Below, in pieces: positions 49,749 to 61,363 of a DNA stretch of 64,000 nucleotides (its first letter is position 1; each line of letters opens with the position of its first letter). The DNA lies in contig NZ_QZWH01000007.1 in the NCBI RefSeq assembly GCF_003601925.1, forward strand, positions 1 to 64,000, given 5' to 3'. This stretch comes from Buttiauxella izardii. Its GTDB lineage: Bacteria; Pseudomonadota; Gammaproteobacteria; Enterobacterales; Enterobacteriaceae. A program made the translations under genes and the position numbers. Under the pieces are notes generated by a model, which saw nothing but the letters and a program-made list of their open reading frames with translations, was not told the origin of the DNA and did not search any database.

Positions 49749-50948
49749 ATGAAGCAACTGACCATTCTTGGCTCTACCGGATCTATCGGTACCAGTACCC
49801 TTAGTGTTGTTCGTCATAATCCTGACAAATTCTCCGTCGTGGCATTAGTTGCCGGGAAGAATGTCACGCGAATGGCTGAACAATGCCTGGAGTTCAAGCC
49901 ACGTTGGGCGGTGATGGATGATGAAGTTTCTGCGAGCCAACTGCGTCGTCTGCTAAAAGAGCATGGGAGTGCAACTGAAGTTCTTTCCGGGCAGCATGCC
50001 GCATGTGAGATGGCCGCTCTGGATGAAGTGAACCAAGTAATGGCAGCGATTGTCGGGGCGGCAGGATTGTTACCTACGCTGGCTGCGATTGGCGCAGGCA
50101 AGCAAGTTTTGCTGGCCAACAAAGAGTCACTGGTGACATGCGGGCGTTTATTTATGGACGCGGTGCAGCGCAGTAAAGCTCAGTTGCTGCCTATCGACAG
50201 TGAACACAACGCTATTTTTCAGAGTTTGCCCGAAACAATCCAACAAAACCTCGGGTACGCTGAACTTGAGAGTAATGGCGTTTCGTCGATTATTCTTACC
50301 GGATCAGGTGGCCCATTCCGCGAGACACCATTAGGTGAGCTTGCCGCGATGACGCCGGACCAGGCTTGTAGCCATCCGAACTGGTCGATGGGACGAAAAA
50401 TTTCTGTCGATTCGGCCACCATGATGAACAAAGGTCTCGAATACATTGAAGCTCGCTGGCTATTCAATGCATCAGCTAAACAAATGGAAGTATTGATCCA
50501 TCCGCAGTCGGTTATCCATTCGATGGTTCGCTATCGTGATGGTAGCGTGCTGGCGCAGTTAGGCGCGCCAGACATGCGCACTCCAATTGCACACGCTATG
50601 GCATTTCCTGAGCGCGTACAGTCGGGGGTTGAACCGCTCGATTTTTGTAAGATTGGGACTTTCACCTTCATGGAACCCGACTATCACCGCTATCCTTGTT
50701 TGAAGCTGGCGATGGAAGCGTTCGAGCAAGGGCAGGCCGCGACAACTGTGTTGAATGCGGCCAATGAAGTCGTTGTTGAAGCGTTCTTACAAGAGCAATT
50801 GCGGTTTACAGACATTGCTGCCCTAAACCGTGCCGTTCTTGATAGCGTCGAACTGACAGAGCCAAAAAGTGTAGAAGAAGTCCTGGCGGTTGATGCAAAA
50901 GCACGCGAAGTCGCCCGAAATCTGGTGACGCGTATCTCAACCCGATGA
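49749..50948 (+). CDS. dxr: 1-deoxy-D-xylulose 5-phosphate reductoisomerase
   Basis: Dxr (IspC) makes 2-C-methyl-D-erythritol 4-phosphate in the non-mevalonate isoprenoid pathway and is the target of fosmidomycin. The 399 residues show the NADPH motif [11 protein letters not shown] (8-18), the metal and substrate region with [10 protein letters not shown], and the flexible loop [14 protein letters not shown]. The next genes uppS and cdsA use isoprenoid and lipid precursors. Confidence 0.97.
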   Translation: MKQLTILGSTGSIGTSTLSVVRHNPDKFSVVALVAGKNVTRMAEQCLEFKPRWAVMDDEVSASQLRRLLKEHGSATEVLSGQHAACEMAALDEVNQVMAAIVGAAGLLPTLAAIGAGKQVLLANKESLVTCGRLFMDAVQRSKAQLLPIDSEHNAIFQSLPETIQQNLGYAELESNGVSSIILTGSGGPFRETPLGELAAMTPDQACSHPNWSMGRKISVDSATMMNKGLEYIEARWLFNASAKQMEVLIHPQSVIHSMVRYRDGSVLAQLGAPDMRTPIAHAMAFPERVQSGVEPLDFCKIGTFTFMEPDYHRYPCLKLAMEAFEQGQAATTVLNAANEVVVEAFLQEQLRFTDIAALNRAVLDSVELTEPKSVEEVLAVDAKAREVARNLVTRISTR

Positions 50949-51047
50949 TTATTCATCCGGCTGATGTACCTCCATTTGTTAGCTCTGTGCTTCAGTGATA
51001 TAGTCTGCGCCATCTTTTAGTCAGGAAAAGCTGGCTGAATGATTGGG

Positions 51048-51074
51048 AAGCCGTGTTATAGCACGGCTTTTTTA
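51048..51074 (+). terminator. Hairpin terminator between dxr and uppS
   Basis: AAGCCGTG / CACGGCTT with a short A/T loop is followed by TTTTTATG. It lies about 100 bases past dxr and 60 before uppS, so uppS probably has some independent expression. Confidence 0.8.
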
Positions 51075-51134
51075 TGTTAAAGCTGAAATCATTTTGAGTA
51101 CCGCTTAATCCATATCTGGGAATAATTACGCGTT

Positions 51135-51887
51135 ATGTTGTCTGCAAACCAACAAAAGAGCGAAACACAATCTGAGCATGGCGCGCGTCATGTTGCCATT
51201 ATCATGGATGGCAATGGTCGCTGGGCAAAGCTTCAGGGGAAGATGCGAGTTTCCGGCCATAAAGCGGGAGCGAAATCTGTTCGCAGAGCGGTGAGTTTTG
51301 CCGCAAATAATGGTATTGATGCGCTGACACTCTATGCTTTCAGTAGTGAAAACTGGAATCGCCCGGCTCAGGAAGTAAGCGCACTGATGGAATTGTTTGT
51401 GTGGGCTTTAGATAGCGAAGTCAAAAGCTTGCATCGTCACAATGTCCGTCTGCGCATTATCGGTGATACCAGCCGATTCAATGCACGCCTGCAAGAACGT
51501 ATTAATAAAGCCGAAGCCTTAACCAGTGCCAATACAGGCTTGACCCTCAATATCGCCGCGAACTATGGCGGACGTTGGGATATTATTCAGGGAGTGCGGC
51601 ATCTTGCCGAGCAGGTGCAGGAAGGTTTGCTGCGCCCTGATCAGATTGATGAAGAGTTGCTGAGTCAGCAAATCTGCATGAATGAACTGGCTCCTGTAGA
51701 TTTAGTAATTAGGACGGGGGGAGAGCACCGTATTAGTAACTTTCTGATTTGGCAGATTGCCTACGCAGAACTTTATTTTACCGATGTTCTTTGGCCTGAT
51801 TTCGATGAACAAGACTTTGAAGGTGCGCTAAATGCTTTTGCAAATCGAGAGCGTCGTTTTGGTGGCACGGCACCTGGTGGTGAGTAA
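51135..51887 (+). CDS. uppS: Undecaprenyl diphosphate synthase
   Basis: UppS (IspU) extends farnesyl diphosphate to undecaprenyl diphosphate, the carrier lipid of peptidoglycan and O-antigen. The 250 residues contain IIMDGNGRWAK with the essential Asp25 and the family motif DLVIRTGGEHRISNFLIWQ. The N-terminal tail differs from E. coli. No clear Shine-Dalgarno precedes the ATG. It is 18 bases from cdsA. Confidence 0.96.
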   Translation: MLSANQQKSETQSEHGARHVAIIMDGNGRWAKLQGKMRVSGHKAGAKSVRRAVSFAANNGIDALTLYAFSSENWNRPAQEVSALMELFVWALDSEVKSLHRHNVRLRIIGDTSRFNARLQERINKAEALTSANTGLTLNIAANYGGRWDIIQGVRHLAEQVQEGLLRPDQIDEELLSQQICMNELAPVDLVIRTGGEHRISNFLIWQIAYAELYFTDVLWPDFDEQDFEGALNAFANRERRFGGTAPGGE

Positions 51888-51905
51888 GCCTGTTGGGGGT
51901 CACTT

Positions 51906-52763
51906 TTGCTAAAGTATCGCCTGCTTTCTGCGTTTATTTTAATCCCGGTGGTGATAGCCGCGTTATTCTGGCTTCCACCTGTAGGATTTGCCATTACAAC
52001 CCTCGTGGTCTGTATGCTCGCAGCCTGGGAATGGGGACAATTAGCAGGTTTTAAAGCTCGCTCTCAGCGCGTGTGGCTTGCTGTTTTGTGTGGTCTGGTA
52101 TTGGCTCTGATGCTATTCGCATTGCCAGAATATCAGCGCACCGTCCATATCCCGCTCATTGAAGCATCGCTCTGGGCTTCCTTAGCCTGGTGGTTTGCGG
52201 CATTGCTGCTGGTGCTTTTCTATCCGGGTTCTGCATCCATTTGGCGTAATTCTAAAACGCTACGCCTGATATTCGGTGTATTAACGATTGTGCCATTCTT
52301 CTGGGGCATGATTGTGCTGCGCAACTGGCACTACGATATCAATCATTACACCGGCTCAATCTGGTTGTTATACGTGATGGTCTTGGTCTGGGGCGCGGAC
52401 TCCGGTGCATATATGTTTGGCAAAATGTTTGGCAAACATAAGCTGGCTCCGAAAGTGTCTCCGGGCAAAACCTGGCAGGGCTTCTTTGGTGGGCTGTTCA
52501 CCTCTGCGGTAATTTCACTGCTGTTTGGCATGTGGGCGAATCTTGATGTGGCACCGGTTATTCTGCTGACTTGCTCAGTGATTGCTGCATTGGCCTCGGT
52601 GCTGGGTGATTTAACTGAAAGTATGTTTAAGCGTGAAGCAGGGATTAAAGATAGCGGTCACTTGATCCCCGGTCATGGTGGTATCCTAGACCGCATTGAT
52701 AGCCTCACAGCAGCAGTACCGGTATTTGCCTGTCTGTTATTGCTGGTATTCAGGACGATTTAA
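51906..52763 (+). CDS. cdsA: Phosphatidate cytidylyltransferase
   Basis: CdsA makes CDP-diacylglycerol from phosphatidic acid and CTP, the branch point of phospholipid synthesis. The 285 residues have about eight membrane helices and the C-terminal signature [19 protein letters not shown]. The start is a TTG at 51906 with GGGGGT about five bases upstream; it gives the E. coli length of 285. It is followed by rseP after 11 bases. Confidence 0.96.
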   Translation: MLKYRLLSAFILIPVVIAALFWLPPVGFAITTLVVCMLAAWEWGQLAGFKARSQRVWLAVLCGLVLALMLFALPEYQRTVHIPLIEASLWASLAWWFAALLLVLFYPGSASIWRNSKTLRLIFGVLTIVPFFWGMIVLRNWHYDINHYTGSIWLLYVMVLVWGADSGAYMFGKMFGKHKLAPKVSPGKTWQGFFGGLFTSAVISLLFGMWANLDVAPVILLTCSVIAALASVLGDLTESMFKREAGIKDSGHLIPGHGGILDRIDSLTAAVPVFACLLLLVFRTI

Positions 52764-52774
52764 CGGAAGGTTAT

Positions 52775-54127
52775 ATGCTGAGCTTACTCTGGAATTTGGC
52801 TGCATTTATTGTTGCACTGGGCGTATTAATTACCGTGCATGAGTTCGGCCATTTTTGGGTAGCTCGCCGCTGTGGCGTTAAAGTAGAGCGCTTTTCCATT
52901 GGTTTTGGTAAAGCGCTCTGGCGCCGTTCTGACCGCCACGGTACAGAATTTGTCATCGCCCTAATCCCCCTGGGCGGTTATGTCAAAATGCTTGATGAAC
53001 GTGTCGAGGCCGTTGCCCCGGAACTGCGCCATCAAGCCTTCAATAACAAAACCGTTTCTCAACGAGCCGCAATTATTGCGGCTGGTCCGATTGCCAACTT
53101 TATCTTCGCTGTGTTTGCCTACTGGCTTGTGTTTATCATTGGTGTCCCTGGCGTTCGTCCTGTTGTTGGTGAAATTACGCCCAACTCGATTGCGGCCGAA
53201 GCACAAATTGCACCAGGCATGGAACTTAAAGCGATAGATGGTATCGAAACGCCTGATTGGGAATCAGTTCAACTCGCGTTGATGGCTAAGATTGGCGATG
53301 ACAGTGTCAAGGTGACAATGGCCCCGCTGGGCTCGAATTTGCGCAGTGAAAAAACGCTGGATTTGCGCCACTGGGAGTTTGAGCCAGAAAAGCAGAATCC
53401 GATTACTTCACTGGGTATCGGGCCACGCCGTCCGCAAATTGAAACGACGCTACAAGAAGTGCAGCCAAATTCCGCTGCGAGCAAAGCGGGTTTGCAAGCC
53501 GGTGACAGGATCGTTAAAGTCAACGGTGCGGCTCTGACACAGTGGACAGAATTTGTTAGTCAGGTGCGTGACAATCCAGGTCACCCACTGGAGCTAGAAA
53601 TAGAAAGACAAGGGGCGCTCTTGTCTTTAACGCTGATACCGGATACAAAACCGGGTAATGCGAAGCCTGAAGGGTTTGCGGGTGTGGTTCCAAAGGTTAT
53701 CCCGCTGCCTGAAGAGTATAAAACAGTACGCCAGTATGGGCCGTTTGCCGCTGTTGCGGAAGCCACGGATAAAACCTGGCAACTGATGAAGCTGACGGTC
53801 AACATGCTGGGAAAATTAATAACCGGTGACATCAAGCTCAATAACCTCAGTGGGCCAATCTCCATAGCTCAAGGGGCAGGTATGTCGGCGGAATCGGGGT
53901 TGATTTACTACCTGATGTTCCTGGCGCTGATTAGCGTCAATCTGGGGATAATCAACCTGTTTCCGTTACCCGTCCTCGACGGGGGGCATCTGCTCTTTTT
54001 GGCGATTGAAAAGCTGAAAGGTGGGCCGGTTTCCGAGCGAGTTCAAGACTTTAGTTACCGCATTGGCTCTATATTGCTGGTGCTGTTGATGGGGCTTGCA
54101 CTTTTCAATGATTTCTCTCGGTTTTAG
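52775..54127 (+). CDS. rseP: Site-2 zinc metalloprotease RseP
   Basis: RseP cuts the anti-sigma factor RseA in the membrane after DegS, freeing sigma-E, and also clears signal-peptide remnants. The 450 residues have the zinc motif HEFGH (22-26) in the first membrane helix, two tandem PDZ domains (about 115-300) and the C-terminal LDG motif (LPVLDGGH). Sigma-E in turn drives degP, whose RpoE promoter is seen at 38216. AAGG precedes the ATG. Confidence 0.97.
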   Translation: MLSLLWNLAAFIVALGVLITVHEFGHFWVARRCGVKVERFSIGFGKALWRRSDRHGTEFVIALIPLGGYVKMLDERVEAVAPELRHQAFNNKTVSQRAAIIAAGPIANFIFAVFAYWLVFIIGVPGVRPVVGEITPNSIAAEAQIAPGMELKAIDGIETPDWESVQLALMAKIGDDSVKVTMAPLGSNLRSEKTLDLRHWEFEPEKQNPITSLGIGPRRPQIETTLQEVQPNSAASKAGLQAGDRIVKVNGAALTQWTEFVSQVRDNPGHPLELEIERQGALLSLTLIPDTKPGNAKPEGFAGVVPKVIPLPEEYKTVRQYGPFAAVAEATDKTWQLMKLTVNMLGKLITGDIKLNNLSGPISIAQGAGMSAESGLIYYLMFLALISVNLGIINLFPLPVLDGGHLLFLAIEKLKGGPVSERVQDFSYRIGSILLVLLMGLALFNDFSRF

Positions 54128-54159
54128 AGAGAATAGGTTAGGAAGAACGCATAACAACG

Positions 54160-56571
54160 ATGGCGATGAAAAAGTTGCTCATAGCGTCGCTGCTGTTTAG
54201 CAGCGCCACCGTATACGGTGCAGACGGGTTCGTAGTGAAGGATATTCATTTCGAAGGCCTGCAGCGAGTCGCCGTCGGTGCGGCCCTCCTCAGCATGCCG
54301 GTTCGCGTAGGCGATACTGTCTCTGACGAGGATATCAGTAATACTATTCGTTCACTTTTTGCTACCGGGAACTTCGAAGATGTCCGGGTACTTCGTGATG
54401 GCGAAACGTTAGTTGTTCAGGTGAAAGAGCGCCCGACAATTGCGAGTATTACCTTCTCTGGTAACAAGTCCGTGAAGGACGACATGCTGAAACAGAATCT
54501 TGAGGCTTCTGGTGTGCGTGTCGGTGAATCTCTGGACCGCACAACCCTGGCCGATATTGAAAAAGGCCTTGAAGATTTCTACTACAGCGTTGGTAAGTAC
54601 AGTGCCAGCGTTAAAGCCGTTGTTACGCCTCTACCGCGTAACCGTGTTGACCTGAAACTGGTATTCCAGGAAGGCGTCTCGGCCAAAATTCAGCAAATCA
54701 ACATCGTCGGCAACCATGCGTTTACCACTGATGAACTGATCTCGCACTTCCAGTTGCGTGATGAAGTGCCGTGGTGGAACGTGGTGGGTGACCGTAAATA
54801 CCAGAAACAGAAACTGGCGGGCGACTTAGAAACGCTGCGCAGCTACTACCTGGATCGCGGTTATGCACGTTTTAATATCGATTCTACTCAGGTCAGTCTG
54901 ACGCCTGATAAGAAAAGCATTTACGTGACTATCAACGTGACAGAAGGCGATCAGTACAAGATTGCTGGTGTGACGGTGAACGGTAATTTGGCAGGGCACT
55001 CAGCAGAAATTGAAACGCTGACTAAACTGAAACCCGGCGAACTTTATAACGGCACCAAAGTGACCAAGATGGAAGACGACATCAAGAAGTTGTTGGGTCG
55101 TTATGGTTACGCCTATCCGCGTGTACAAACGCAGCCTGAAATCAACGATGCAGATAAGACTGTAAAACTGCATGTAAACGTTGATTCCGGTAACCGTTAC
55201 TACGTGCGTAAAATTCGCTTTGAAGGCAACGACACCAGTAAAGATGCTGTTTTGCGTCGCGAAATGCGTCAGATGGAAGGCACCTGGCTGGGTAGCGACC
55301 TGGTTGATTCAGGCAAAGATCGTCTGAACCGTCTTGGCTACTTCGAAACGGTAGACGTTGATACACAGCGCGTGCCAGGTAGCCCTGACCAGGTTGATGT
55401 TGTCTACAAAGTTAAAGAACGTAACACCGGTAGCTTCAACTTCGGTATCGGTTACGGTACTGAAAGTGGTATCAGCTTCCAGGTTGGTGTTCAGCAGGAT
55501 AACTGGTTAGGTACGGGTTATTCTGTCGGCATCAACGGGACGAAAAACGATTATCAGACATATGCTGAATTGTCGTTAACCGACCCGTACTTTACAGTTG
55601 ATGGTGTGAGCCTCGGCGGTCGTGTCTTCTACAATGACTTTAAAGCAGACGATGCGGACCTTTCTGACTACACCAACACAAGTTACGGTGTGGATGGAAC
55701 GCTTGGCTTCCCGGTAAACGAGAACAACACGTTACGTTTGGGCTTAGGTTATGTGCACAACGACCTGTCCAACATGCAGCCGCAAGTAGCGATGTGGCGT
55801 TATCTGGATTCAGTCGGTCAAACAGCTAGCACATCATCTGATGACAATGGCTTTGCCGCAGATGACTTCACCCTGAACTATGGCTGGACGTACAACAAGC
55901 TTGACCGTGGTTACTTCCCAACAGAAGGTTCACGAGTCAACTTGAACGGCAAAGTGACCGTACCAGGCTCTGATAACGAGTTCTATAAAGTCACGTTGGA
56001 TACCGCGAGCTACTTCCCAATTGATGAAGATCATAACTGGGTAATGTTAGGTCGTACCCGTTGGGGCTACGGTGATGGCTTTGGCGGTAAAGAAATGCCG
56101 TTCTATGAGAACTTCTATGCCGGTGGTTCCAGTACCGTTCGTGGCTTCCAGTCCAATAACATCGGTCCGAAAGCGGTCTATATTGGCGGCGCAGGGAACG
56201 ATAATTGCGACCAGTCTGGTGGCTATTGTTCATCTGATGATGCGGTCGGTGGTAACGCAATGGCAGTGGCAAGTTTAGAACTTATCACGCCAACACCGTT
56301 CTTGAGCGAGAAGTATGCGAACTCGGTTCGTACTTCTCTGTTCATGGATGCGGGTACTGTTTGGGATACCAACTGGCAAAATACTGCTGATATGAGAGCG
56401 GCTGGGGTGCCTGATTACAGCGACCCAAGCAACATTCGTATGTCCGCAGGTATCGCATTGCAATGGATGTCGCCTCTGGGACCGTTGGTGTTCTCTTACG
56501 CCCAACCGTTCAAGAAATACGAAGGCGACAAAGCAGAACAGTTCCAGTTTAACATTGGTAAAACCTGGTAA
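54160..56571 (+). CDS. bamA: Outer membrane protein assembly factor BamA
   Basis: BamA is the central beta-barrel of the BAM complex that inserts outer membrane proteins. It has a signal peptide (1-20), five POTRA domains (about 21-420) and a 16-strand barrel with the conserved VRGFQ motif in loop 6, ending NIGKTW. The POTRA part is nearly identical to E. coli, while surface loops 4 and 6 differ clearly; loop 6 is shorter but keeps a Cys pair. The product has 803 residues against 810 in E. coli. It follows rseP by 32 bases and precedes skp. Confidence 0.97.
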   Translation: MAMKKLLIASLLFSSATVYGADGFVVKDIHFEGLQRVAVGAALLSMPVRVGDTVSDEDISNTIRSLFATGNFEDVRVLRDGETLVVQVKERPTIASITFSGNKSVKDDMLKQNLEASGVRVGESLDRTTLADIEKGLEDFYYSVGKYSASVKAVVTPLPRNRVDLKLVFQEGVSAKIQQINIVGNHAFTTDELISHFQLRDEVPWWNVVGDRKYQKQKLAGDLETLRSYYLDRGYARFNIDSTQVSLTPDKKSIYVTINVTEGDQYKIAGVTVNGNLAGHSAEIETLTKLKPGELYNGTKVTKMEDDIKKLLGRYGYAYPRVQTQPEINDADKTVKLHVNVDSGNRYYVRKIRFEGNDTSKDAVLRREMRQMEGTWLGSDLVDSGKDRLNRLGYFETVDVDTQRVPGSPDQVDVVYKVKERNTGSFNFGIGYGTESGISFQVGVQQDNWLGTGYSVGINGTKNDYQTYAELSLTDPYFTVDGVSLGGRVFYNDFKADDADLSDYTNTSYGVDGTLGFPVNENNTLRLGLGYVHNDLSNMQPQVAMWRYLDSVGQTASTSSDDNGFAADDFTLNYGWTYNKLDRGYFPTEGSRVNLNGKVTVPGSDNEFYKVTLDTASYFPIDEDHNWVMLGRTRWGYGDGFGGKEMPFYENFYAGGSSTVRGFQSNNIGPKAVYIGGAGNDNCDQSGGYCSSDDAVGGNAMAVASLELITPTPFLSEKYANSVRTSLFMDAGTVWDTNWQNTADMRAAGVPDYSDPSNIRMSAGIALQWMSPLGPLVFSYAQPFKKYEGDKAEQFQFNIGKTW

Positions 56572-56611
56572 TTGTTCTGTGCGAAGGAATGCGTAAAGCA
56601 ATGAACGTTGA

Positions 56612-56639
56612 CGCCAGTTCGCGAAATGCAGAACTGGCG
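56612..56639 (+). other. Stable hairpin between bamA and skp
   Basis: CGCCAGTTC and GAACTGGCG form a perfect nine-base stem with a ten-base loop. No T run follows, so it is more likely an mRNA processing or stability element than a terminator. Confidence 0.6.
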
Positions 56640-56689
56640 CGCGTAAAAAGAGTGTCTTAGGGCACATACGGGATGGTAAGGAGTTTATT

Positions 56690-57190
56690 GTGAAAAAGTG
56701 GTTATTTGCCGCAGGTCTTGGCCTCGCTATGGCTGCATCAGCCAGCGTTCAAGCAGCTGACAGCATTGCTGTAGTAAACATGGGTAATCTGTTCCAACAG
56801 GTTGCACAGAGCACCGGTGTGTCTAAAACTCTGGAAAACGAGTTCAAAGGCCGCGCAGGCGAACTGCAAAATATGGAAGGCGATCTGCAATCCAAAATGC
56901 AAAAGCTGCAACGTGATGGTTCTACCATGAAAGCTGCTGACCGTAGCAAAATGGAAAAAGATCTGATGGCTCAACGTCAACAGTTCCAGACCAAAGCTCA
57001 GGCATTCGAGCAAGACCGTAACCGTCGTTCTGGCGAAGAACGCGCTAAACTGGTTACTCGTATTCAGAGTGCTGTGAAGAAAGTTGCTGACGACAAAGGC
57101 TACGACGTAGTTCTGGATGCTAACACCGTTGCTTATGCAGGCAGCAGTGTAAAAGACATCACTTCAGATGTTCTGAAACAGGTTAAATAA
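56690..57190 (+). CDS. skp: Periplasmic chaperone Skp
   Basis: Skp (OmpH) binds unfolded outer membrane proteins after Sec export and hands them to BAM. The 166 residues have a signal peptide (1-22, ending VQA) and the long helical arms of the jellyfish-shaped trimer (about 45-130), with high Lys/Gln/Arg content. The start is GTG with TAAGGAG seven bases upstream; E. coli skp also uses GTG. It sits between bamA and lpxD. Confidence 0.96.
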   Translation: MKKWLFAAGLGLAMAASASVQAADSIAVVNMGNLFQQVAQSTGVSKTLENEFKGRAGELQNMEGDLQSKMQKLQRDGSTMKAADRSKMEKDLMAQRQQFQTKAQAFEQDRNRRSGEERAKLVTRIQSAVKKVADDKGYDVVLDANTVAYAGSSVKDITSDVLKQVK

Positions 57191-57193
57191 GTA

Positions 57194-58219
57194 ATGTCTT
57201 CAATTCGACTGGCTGATTTAGCCCAGCAGTTGGATGCAGAATTGCACGGTGATGGCGAACTCGTCATCACCGGCGTTGCATCTATGCAATCGGCCCAGGC
57301 TGGCCAAATTACTTTCATGGTAAACCCGCGTTACCGTGAGCAATTGGCTGTTTGCCAGGCTTCTGCCGTCGTAATGACTGAAGCCGATCTTCCATTCGCA
57401 CATAGCGCAGCACTGGTAGTGAAGAATCCCTACCTGGTTTACGCTCGCATGGCACAAATTCTTGATTCCACGCCGCAACCGGCTCAAAACATCGCACCTA
57501 CTGCGGTCATTGATGCTGATGCGAAGCTTGGAAATAACGTGGCAATTGGCGCTAATGCAGTTATCGAATCTGGCGTCGTGCTGGGTGATAACGTTGTCAT
57601 TGGCGCAGGCTGCTTCGTCGGTAAAAACACCAAAATTGGTGCAGGCACTCGCCTGTGGGCGAATGTGTCGATTTACCACGAAATCCAGATTGGTGAACAG
57701 TGCCTGGTTCAATCCGGCACCGTCATTGGTTCAGATGGTTTTGGCTATGCTAACGATCGCGGCAATTGGGTGAAGATCCCCCAGCTTGGCCGAGTGATCA
57801 TTGGCGATCGCGTTGAAATCGGCGCCTGTACCACTATTGACCGTGGTGCGCTGGACGACACGATTATCGGCAATGGTGTTATCATTGATAATCAATGCCA
57901 GATTGCACATAACGTTGTGATTGGCGACAATACTGCCGTTGCTGGTGGTGTAATCATGGCGGGTAGCCTGAAAATTGGCCGCTACTGCATGATTGGTGGT
58001 GCCAGCGTTATCAATGGTCACATGGAAATCTGCGATAAAGTCACCGTGACTGGAATGGGCATGGTTATGCGCCCTATCACAGAGCCGGGGGTTTATTCTT
58101 CAGGCATTCCGTTACAGCCGAACAAAGTGTGGCGTAAAACAGCCGCGTTGGTGATGAATATCGACGAGATCAGCAAACGCTTGAAATCCGTTGAGAAAAA
58201 AATCAATCAACAAGACTAA
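57194..58219 (+). CDS. lpxD: UDP-3-O-(3-hydroxymyristoyl)glucosamine N-acyltransferase
   Basis: LpxD adds the second 3-hydroxymyristate in lipid A synthesis. The 341 residues, the E. coli length, have an N-terminal uridine-binding domain (1-100), a left-handed beta helix of hexapeptide repeats (about 105-290) and a C-terminal helix. The catalytic His lies in [11 protein letters not shown]. The start is three bases after the skp stop. Confidence 0.97.
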   Translation: MSSIRLADLAQQLDAELHGDGELVITGVASMQSAQAGQITFMVNPRYREQLAVCQASAVVMTEADLPFAHSAALVVKNPYLVYARMAQILDSTPQPAQNIAPTAVIDADAKLGNNVAIGANAVIESGVVLGDNVVIGAGCFVGKNTKIGAGTRLWANVSIYHEIQIGEQCLVQSGTVIGSDGFGYANDRGNWVKIPQLGRVIIGDRVEIGACTTIDRGALDDTIIGNGVIIDNQCQIAHNVVIGDNTAVAGGVIMAGSLKIGRYCMIGGASVINGHMEICDKVTVTGMGMVMRPITEPGVYSSGIPLQPNKVWRKTAALVMNIDEISKRLKSVEKKINQQD

Positions 58220-58258
58220 AAGTCACCCGCCCAAGACGCGTTAGTGCTTACTGATTTG

Positions 58259-58293
58259 CGGCCTGCTAGCTATCCCGAGATAGTCGCAGGCCG
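58259..58293 (+). other. Hairpin between lpxD and fabZ
   Basis: CGGCCTGC pairs with GCAGGCCG, and CTATC with GATAG inside it. The following sequence has no T run; the element may stabilise or process the lpxD-fabZ mRNA. Confidence 0.55.
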
Positions 58294-58335
58294 TGTTATT
58301 ATTGTCATTTGGTACATTTAGACAGGAAGAGTATC

Positions 58336-58791
58336 TTGACTACCGACACTCATACTCTGCACATCGAAGAGATTTTAGAACTTCTGCCGCACCGTTATCC
58401 GTTCTTACTGGTTGATCGCGTGCTGGATTTTGAAGAAGGTCGTTTTTTACGTGCAGTAAAAAACGTCACTGTAAACGAGCCGTTTTTCCAGGGCCACTTC
58501 CCTGGTAAACCGATTTTCCCGGGTGTGCTGATTCTTGAAGCGATGGCGCAAGCCACCGGTATTCTTGCGTTTAAAAGCGTAGGCAAACTGGAACCTGGTG
58601 AGCTTTATTACTTTGCTGGTATCGATGAAGCACGTTTCAAACGTCCCGTCGTGCCAGGCGACCAGATGGTCATGGAAGTCACTTTCGAGAAAACCCGCCG
58701 TGGTCTGACGCGCTTCAAAGGCGTGGCAACTGTTGACGGTAAAATTGTCTGCGAAGCAACTATGATGTGTGCCCGCAGCCGGGAGAGCTAA
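58336..58791 (+). CDS. fabZ: 3-hydroxyacyl-ACP dehydratase FabZ
   Basis: FabZ dehydrates 3-hydroxyacyl-ACP in fatty acid elongation and competes with LpxA/LpxD for 3-hydroxymyristoyl-ACP. The hot-dog fold active residues His54 and Glu68 lie in [21 protein letters not shown]. The start is a TTG at 58336 with AGGAAGA six bases upstream, giving 151 residues as in E. coli, whose fabZ also starts with TTG. The longer frame from 58309 is also a TTG and has no family match. Confidence 0.96.
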   Translation: MTTDTHTLHIEEILELLPHRYPFLLVDRVLDFEEGRFLRAVKNVTVNEPFFQGHFPGKPIFPGVLILEAMAQATGILAFKSVGKLEPGELYYFAGIDEARFKRPVVPGDQMVMEVTFEKTRRGLTRFKGVATVDGKIVCEATMMCARSRES

Positions 58792-58794
58792 TAC

Positions 58795-59583
58795 GTGATT
58801 GATAAATCCGCCTTTATTCATCCATCTGCCATTGTGGAAGAAGGTGCCGTTATCGGTGCTAACGTCCATATTGGTCCGTTTTGTATTGTTGGTCCGCATG
58901 TCGAGATCGGTGAAGGTACCGTTCTGAAATCTCATGTTGTGGTAAATGGTCACACGACTATTGGCCGTGACAATGAGATTTACCAGTTCGCGTCCATTGG
59001 TGAAGTTAACCAGGATCTTAAATATGCTGGTGAACCGACACGTGTGGAAATTGGCGATCGCAACCGCATTCGCGAAAGCGTCACCATCCATCGTGGAACA
59101 GAGCAGGGCGGTGGTTTGACGAAGGTGGGTAGTGATAACTTGCTGATGGTCAATGCGCACGTGGCGCATGACTGCACAGTCGGTAATCGCTGTATCCTCG
59201 CAAATAACGCAACGCTTGCGGGTCACGTTTCTGTTGATGATTTCGCTATCATCGGCGGCATGACTGCGGTGCACCAGTTCTGCATTATTGGTGCACACGT
59301 TATGGTGGGCGGTTGTTCCGGTGTGGCGCAAGACGTTCCACCGTATGTGATTGCGCAGGGCAACCACGCAACGCCGTTTGGGGTCAACATCGAAGGCCTG
59401 AAGCGCCGTGGGTTCAGCAGAGAAGCCATTCATGCTGTCCGCAATGCGTATAAGATTCTCTATCGCAGCGGTAAGACCTTCGAAGAAGCCAAGCCAGAAA
59501 TCGCTCTCATTGCCGAGCAGCACCCTGAAGTGAAAGCTTTTGTTGAATTCTTCGAACGTTCAACACGTGGTCTGATTCGCTAA
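58795..59583 (+). CDS. lpxA: UDP-N-acetylglucosamine O-acyltransferase
   Basis: LpxA performs the first acylation of lipid A synthesis. The 262 residues form a left-handed beta helix with the catalytic base His125 (NAHVAHDC) and a C-terminal helical domain. The start is GTG three bases after the fabZ stop with GGGAGAG upstream, as in E. coli. lpxB follows without a gap. Confidence 0.97.
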   Translation: MIDKSAFIHPSAIVEEGAVIGANVHIGPFCIVGPHVEIGEGTVLKSHVVVNGHTTIGRDNEIYQFASIGEVNQDLKYAGEPTRVEIGDRNRIRESVTIHRGTEQGGGLTKVGSDNLLMVNAHVAHDCTVGNRCILANNATLAGHVSVDDFAIIGGMTAVHQFCIIGAHVMVGGCSGVAQDVPPYVIAQGNHATPFGVNIEGLKRRGFSREAIHAVRNAYKILYRSGKTFEEAKPEIALIAEQHPEVKAFVEFFERSTRGLIR

Positions 59584-60732
59584 ATGAAGCCTGGTCGTCC
59601 GCTTACGATTGCCCTGGTCGCCGGAGAAACTTCCGGCGATATTCTTGGTGCAGGTCTGATTCGTGCTCTCAAAGCCCGGGTTCCTGATGCTCGCTTTGTG
59701 GGCGTCGCTGGGCCTTTGATGCAAGCTGAAGGTTGTGAAGCCTGGTATGAAATGGAAGAACTGGCTGTGATGGGCATTGTTGAAGTGCTCGGTCGTCTGC
59801 GCCGTTTACTTCACATTCGTGCCGATCTCACCCGTCGCTTCACCGAGTTGCAGCCAGACGTTTTCGTCGGTATTGATGCGCCTGATTTTAATATCACGCT
59901 CGAAGGCAGCCTCAAAAAGCAGGGTATTCGTACCATTCATTACGTCAGCCCTTCAGTGTGGGCATGGCGCCAAAAACGCGTTTTCAAAATTGGTAGAGCA
60001 ACGGATTTAGTGCTCGCCTTTCTGCCTTTTGAAAAGGCGTTTTACGATAGATTCAATGTCCCGTGCCGTTTTATCGGTCATACCATGGCGGATGCCATGC
60101 CGCTTGATCCCGATAAAAATGCCGCCCGCGCGACGTTAGGTATTTCCCCTGATGCGAAATGCCTGGCGTTATTGCCCGGTAGCCGTGGCGCAGAAGTTGA
60201 AATGCTCAGTGCTGATTTCCTTAAAACAGCTCTTTTGTTGCGTGAGCGTTTCCCCGGACTGGAAATTGTCGTGCCGTTGGTCAATGCCAAACGCCGTGAA
60301 CAATTTGAGCGCATTAAAGCAGAAGTCGCTCCTGACCTGACAATGCACCTGCTCAATGGGCAAGGGCGCGAAGCGATGGTGGCGAGTGATGCCGCATTGC
60401 TTGCATCAGGCACCGCTGCACTTGAGTGCATGCTGGCAAAATGCCCGATGGTCGTTGGCTATCGCATGAAGCCGTTTACTTTCTGGCTGGCGAAACGCCT
60501 GGTGAAAACCGATTACGTTTCTCTGCCGAATCTGCTGGCTGGACGCGAACTGGTCAAAGAGTTACTGCAGGAAGAGTGTGAGCCAAATGCACTTGCGAAG
60601 GCGCTGGGGCCATTGCTTGAAGATGGCGCGCAAAGCCATCAAATGCATGACACCTTCCGCGATTTGCATCAGCAGATTCGTTGTAATGCCGATGAACAGG
60701 CGGCAGACGCCGTGCTGGAGCTTGCTCAATGA
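59584..60732 (+). CDS. lpxB: Lipid A disaccharide synthase
   Basis: LpxB condenses UDP-diacylglucosamine with lipid X to the tetra-acyl disaccharide at the inner membrane surface. The 382 residues, E. coli length, show the GT-B glycosyltransferase family 19 pattern: [10 protein letters not shown] near the start, GIDAPDFN, and [11 protein letters not shown]. The ATG lies directly behind the lpxA stop; the stop overlaps rnhB (ATGA). Confidence 0.97.
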   Translation: MKPGRPLTIALVAGETSGDILGAGLIRALKARVPDARFVGVAGPLMQAEGCEAWYEMEELAVMGIVEVLGRLRRLLHIRADLTRRFTELQPDVFVGIDAPDFNITLEGSLKKQGIRTIHYVSPSVWAWRQKRVFKIGRATDLVLAFLPFEKAFYDRFNVPCRFIGHTMADAMPLDPDKNAARATLGISPDAKCLALLPGSRGAEVEMLSADFLKTALLLRERFPGLEIVVPLVNAKRREQFERIKAEVAPDLTMHLLNGQGREAMVASDAALLASGTAALECMLAKCPMVVGYRMKPFTFWLAKRLVKTDYVSLPNLLAGRELVKELLQEECEPNALAKALGPLLEDGAQSHQMHDTFRDLHQQIRCNADEQAADAVLELAQ

Positions 60733-61325
60733 TTGAATTTATTTACCCGCACACGCATTTGGTTGCGGGTGTTGATGAAGTGGGCCGTGGCCCGTTAGTG
60801 GGTGCGGTCGTCACTGCTGCGGTCATTCTTGATCCACTCAATCCGATTGTAGGGCTGGCTGACTCAAAAAAACTCTCCGAAAAGCGCCGTAATGCGCTTT
60901 ATGAAGAAATCATCGAAAAGGCGCTGTCCTGGAGCCTTGGCCGCGCTGAACCGGAAGAGATTGATCAATTAAACATTCTTCATGCCACTATGCTCGCAAT
61001 GCAGCGTGCGGTTGCTGGCCTGAGTGTGGTGCCTGAATATGTGTTGATTGATGGCAATCGCTGCCCTGCGTTACCGATGCCTTCGCTGGCGGTGGTAAAA
61101 GGCGATAGTCGAGTTGCAGAAATTAGCGCGGCATCAATAATTGCCAAAGTGACGCGCGATCGTGAAATGGCAGAGCTTGATATCTGTTTTCCGCAATATG
61201 GTTTTGCCCAACACAAAGGCTACCCTACCGCTTTCCATCTGGAAAAGCTGGCAGAGCATGGTGCGACTGAACATCATCGTCGTAGTTTTGCTCCGGTCAA
61301 ACGCGCTCTCGGACTGGCGTCCTGA
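60729..61325 (+). CDS. rnhB: Ribonuclease HII
   Basis: RNase HII cuts RNA in RNA-DNA hybrids, notably single ribonucleotides in DNA. The 198 residues match E. coli length; Asp16-Glu17 ([11 protein letters not shown]) and the Asp in VLIDGNR form the metal site. It overlaps lpxB by four bases and precedes dnaE by 38, placing it in the lpx-dnaE operon. Confidence 0.96.
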   Translation: MIEFIYPHTHLVAGVDEVGRGPLVGAVVTAAVILDPLNPIVGLADSKKLSEKRRNALYEEIIEKALSWSLGRAEPEEIDQLNILHATMLAMQRAVAGLSVVPEYVLIDGNRCPALPMPSLAVVKGDSRVAEISAASIIAKVTRDREMAELDICFPQYGFAQHKGYPTAFHLEKLAEHGATEHHRRSFAPVKRALGLAS

Positions 61326-61363
61326 TTTGCGGACGTATGTTATACCTCTAAACGGAATGAGAA

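Noticed and set aside
58447-59523. A 358-codon open frame antisense to fabZ and lpxA
   Set aside because: It has no recognisable domain, an unnatural composition and covers two clearly conserved genes; it is a by-product of their codon use.
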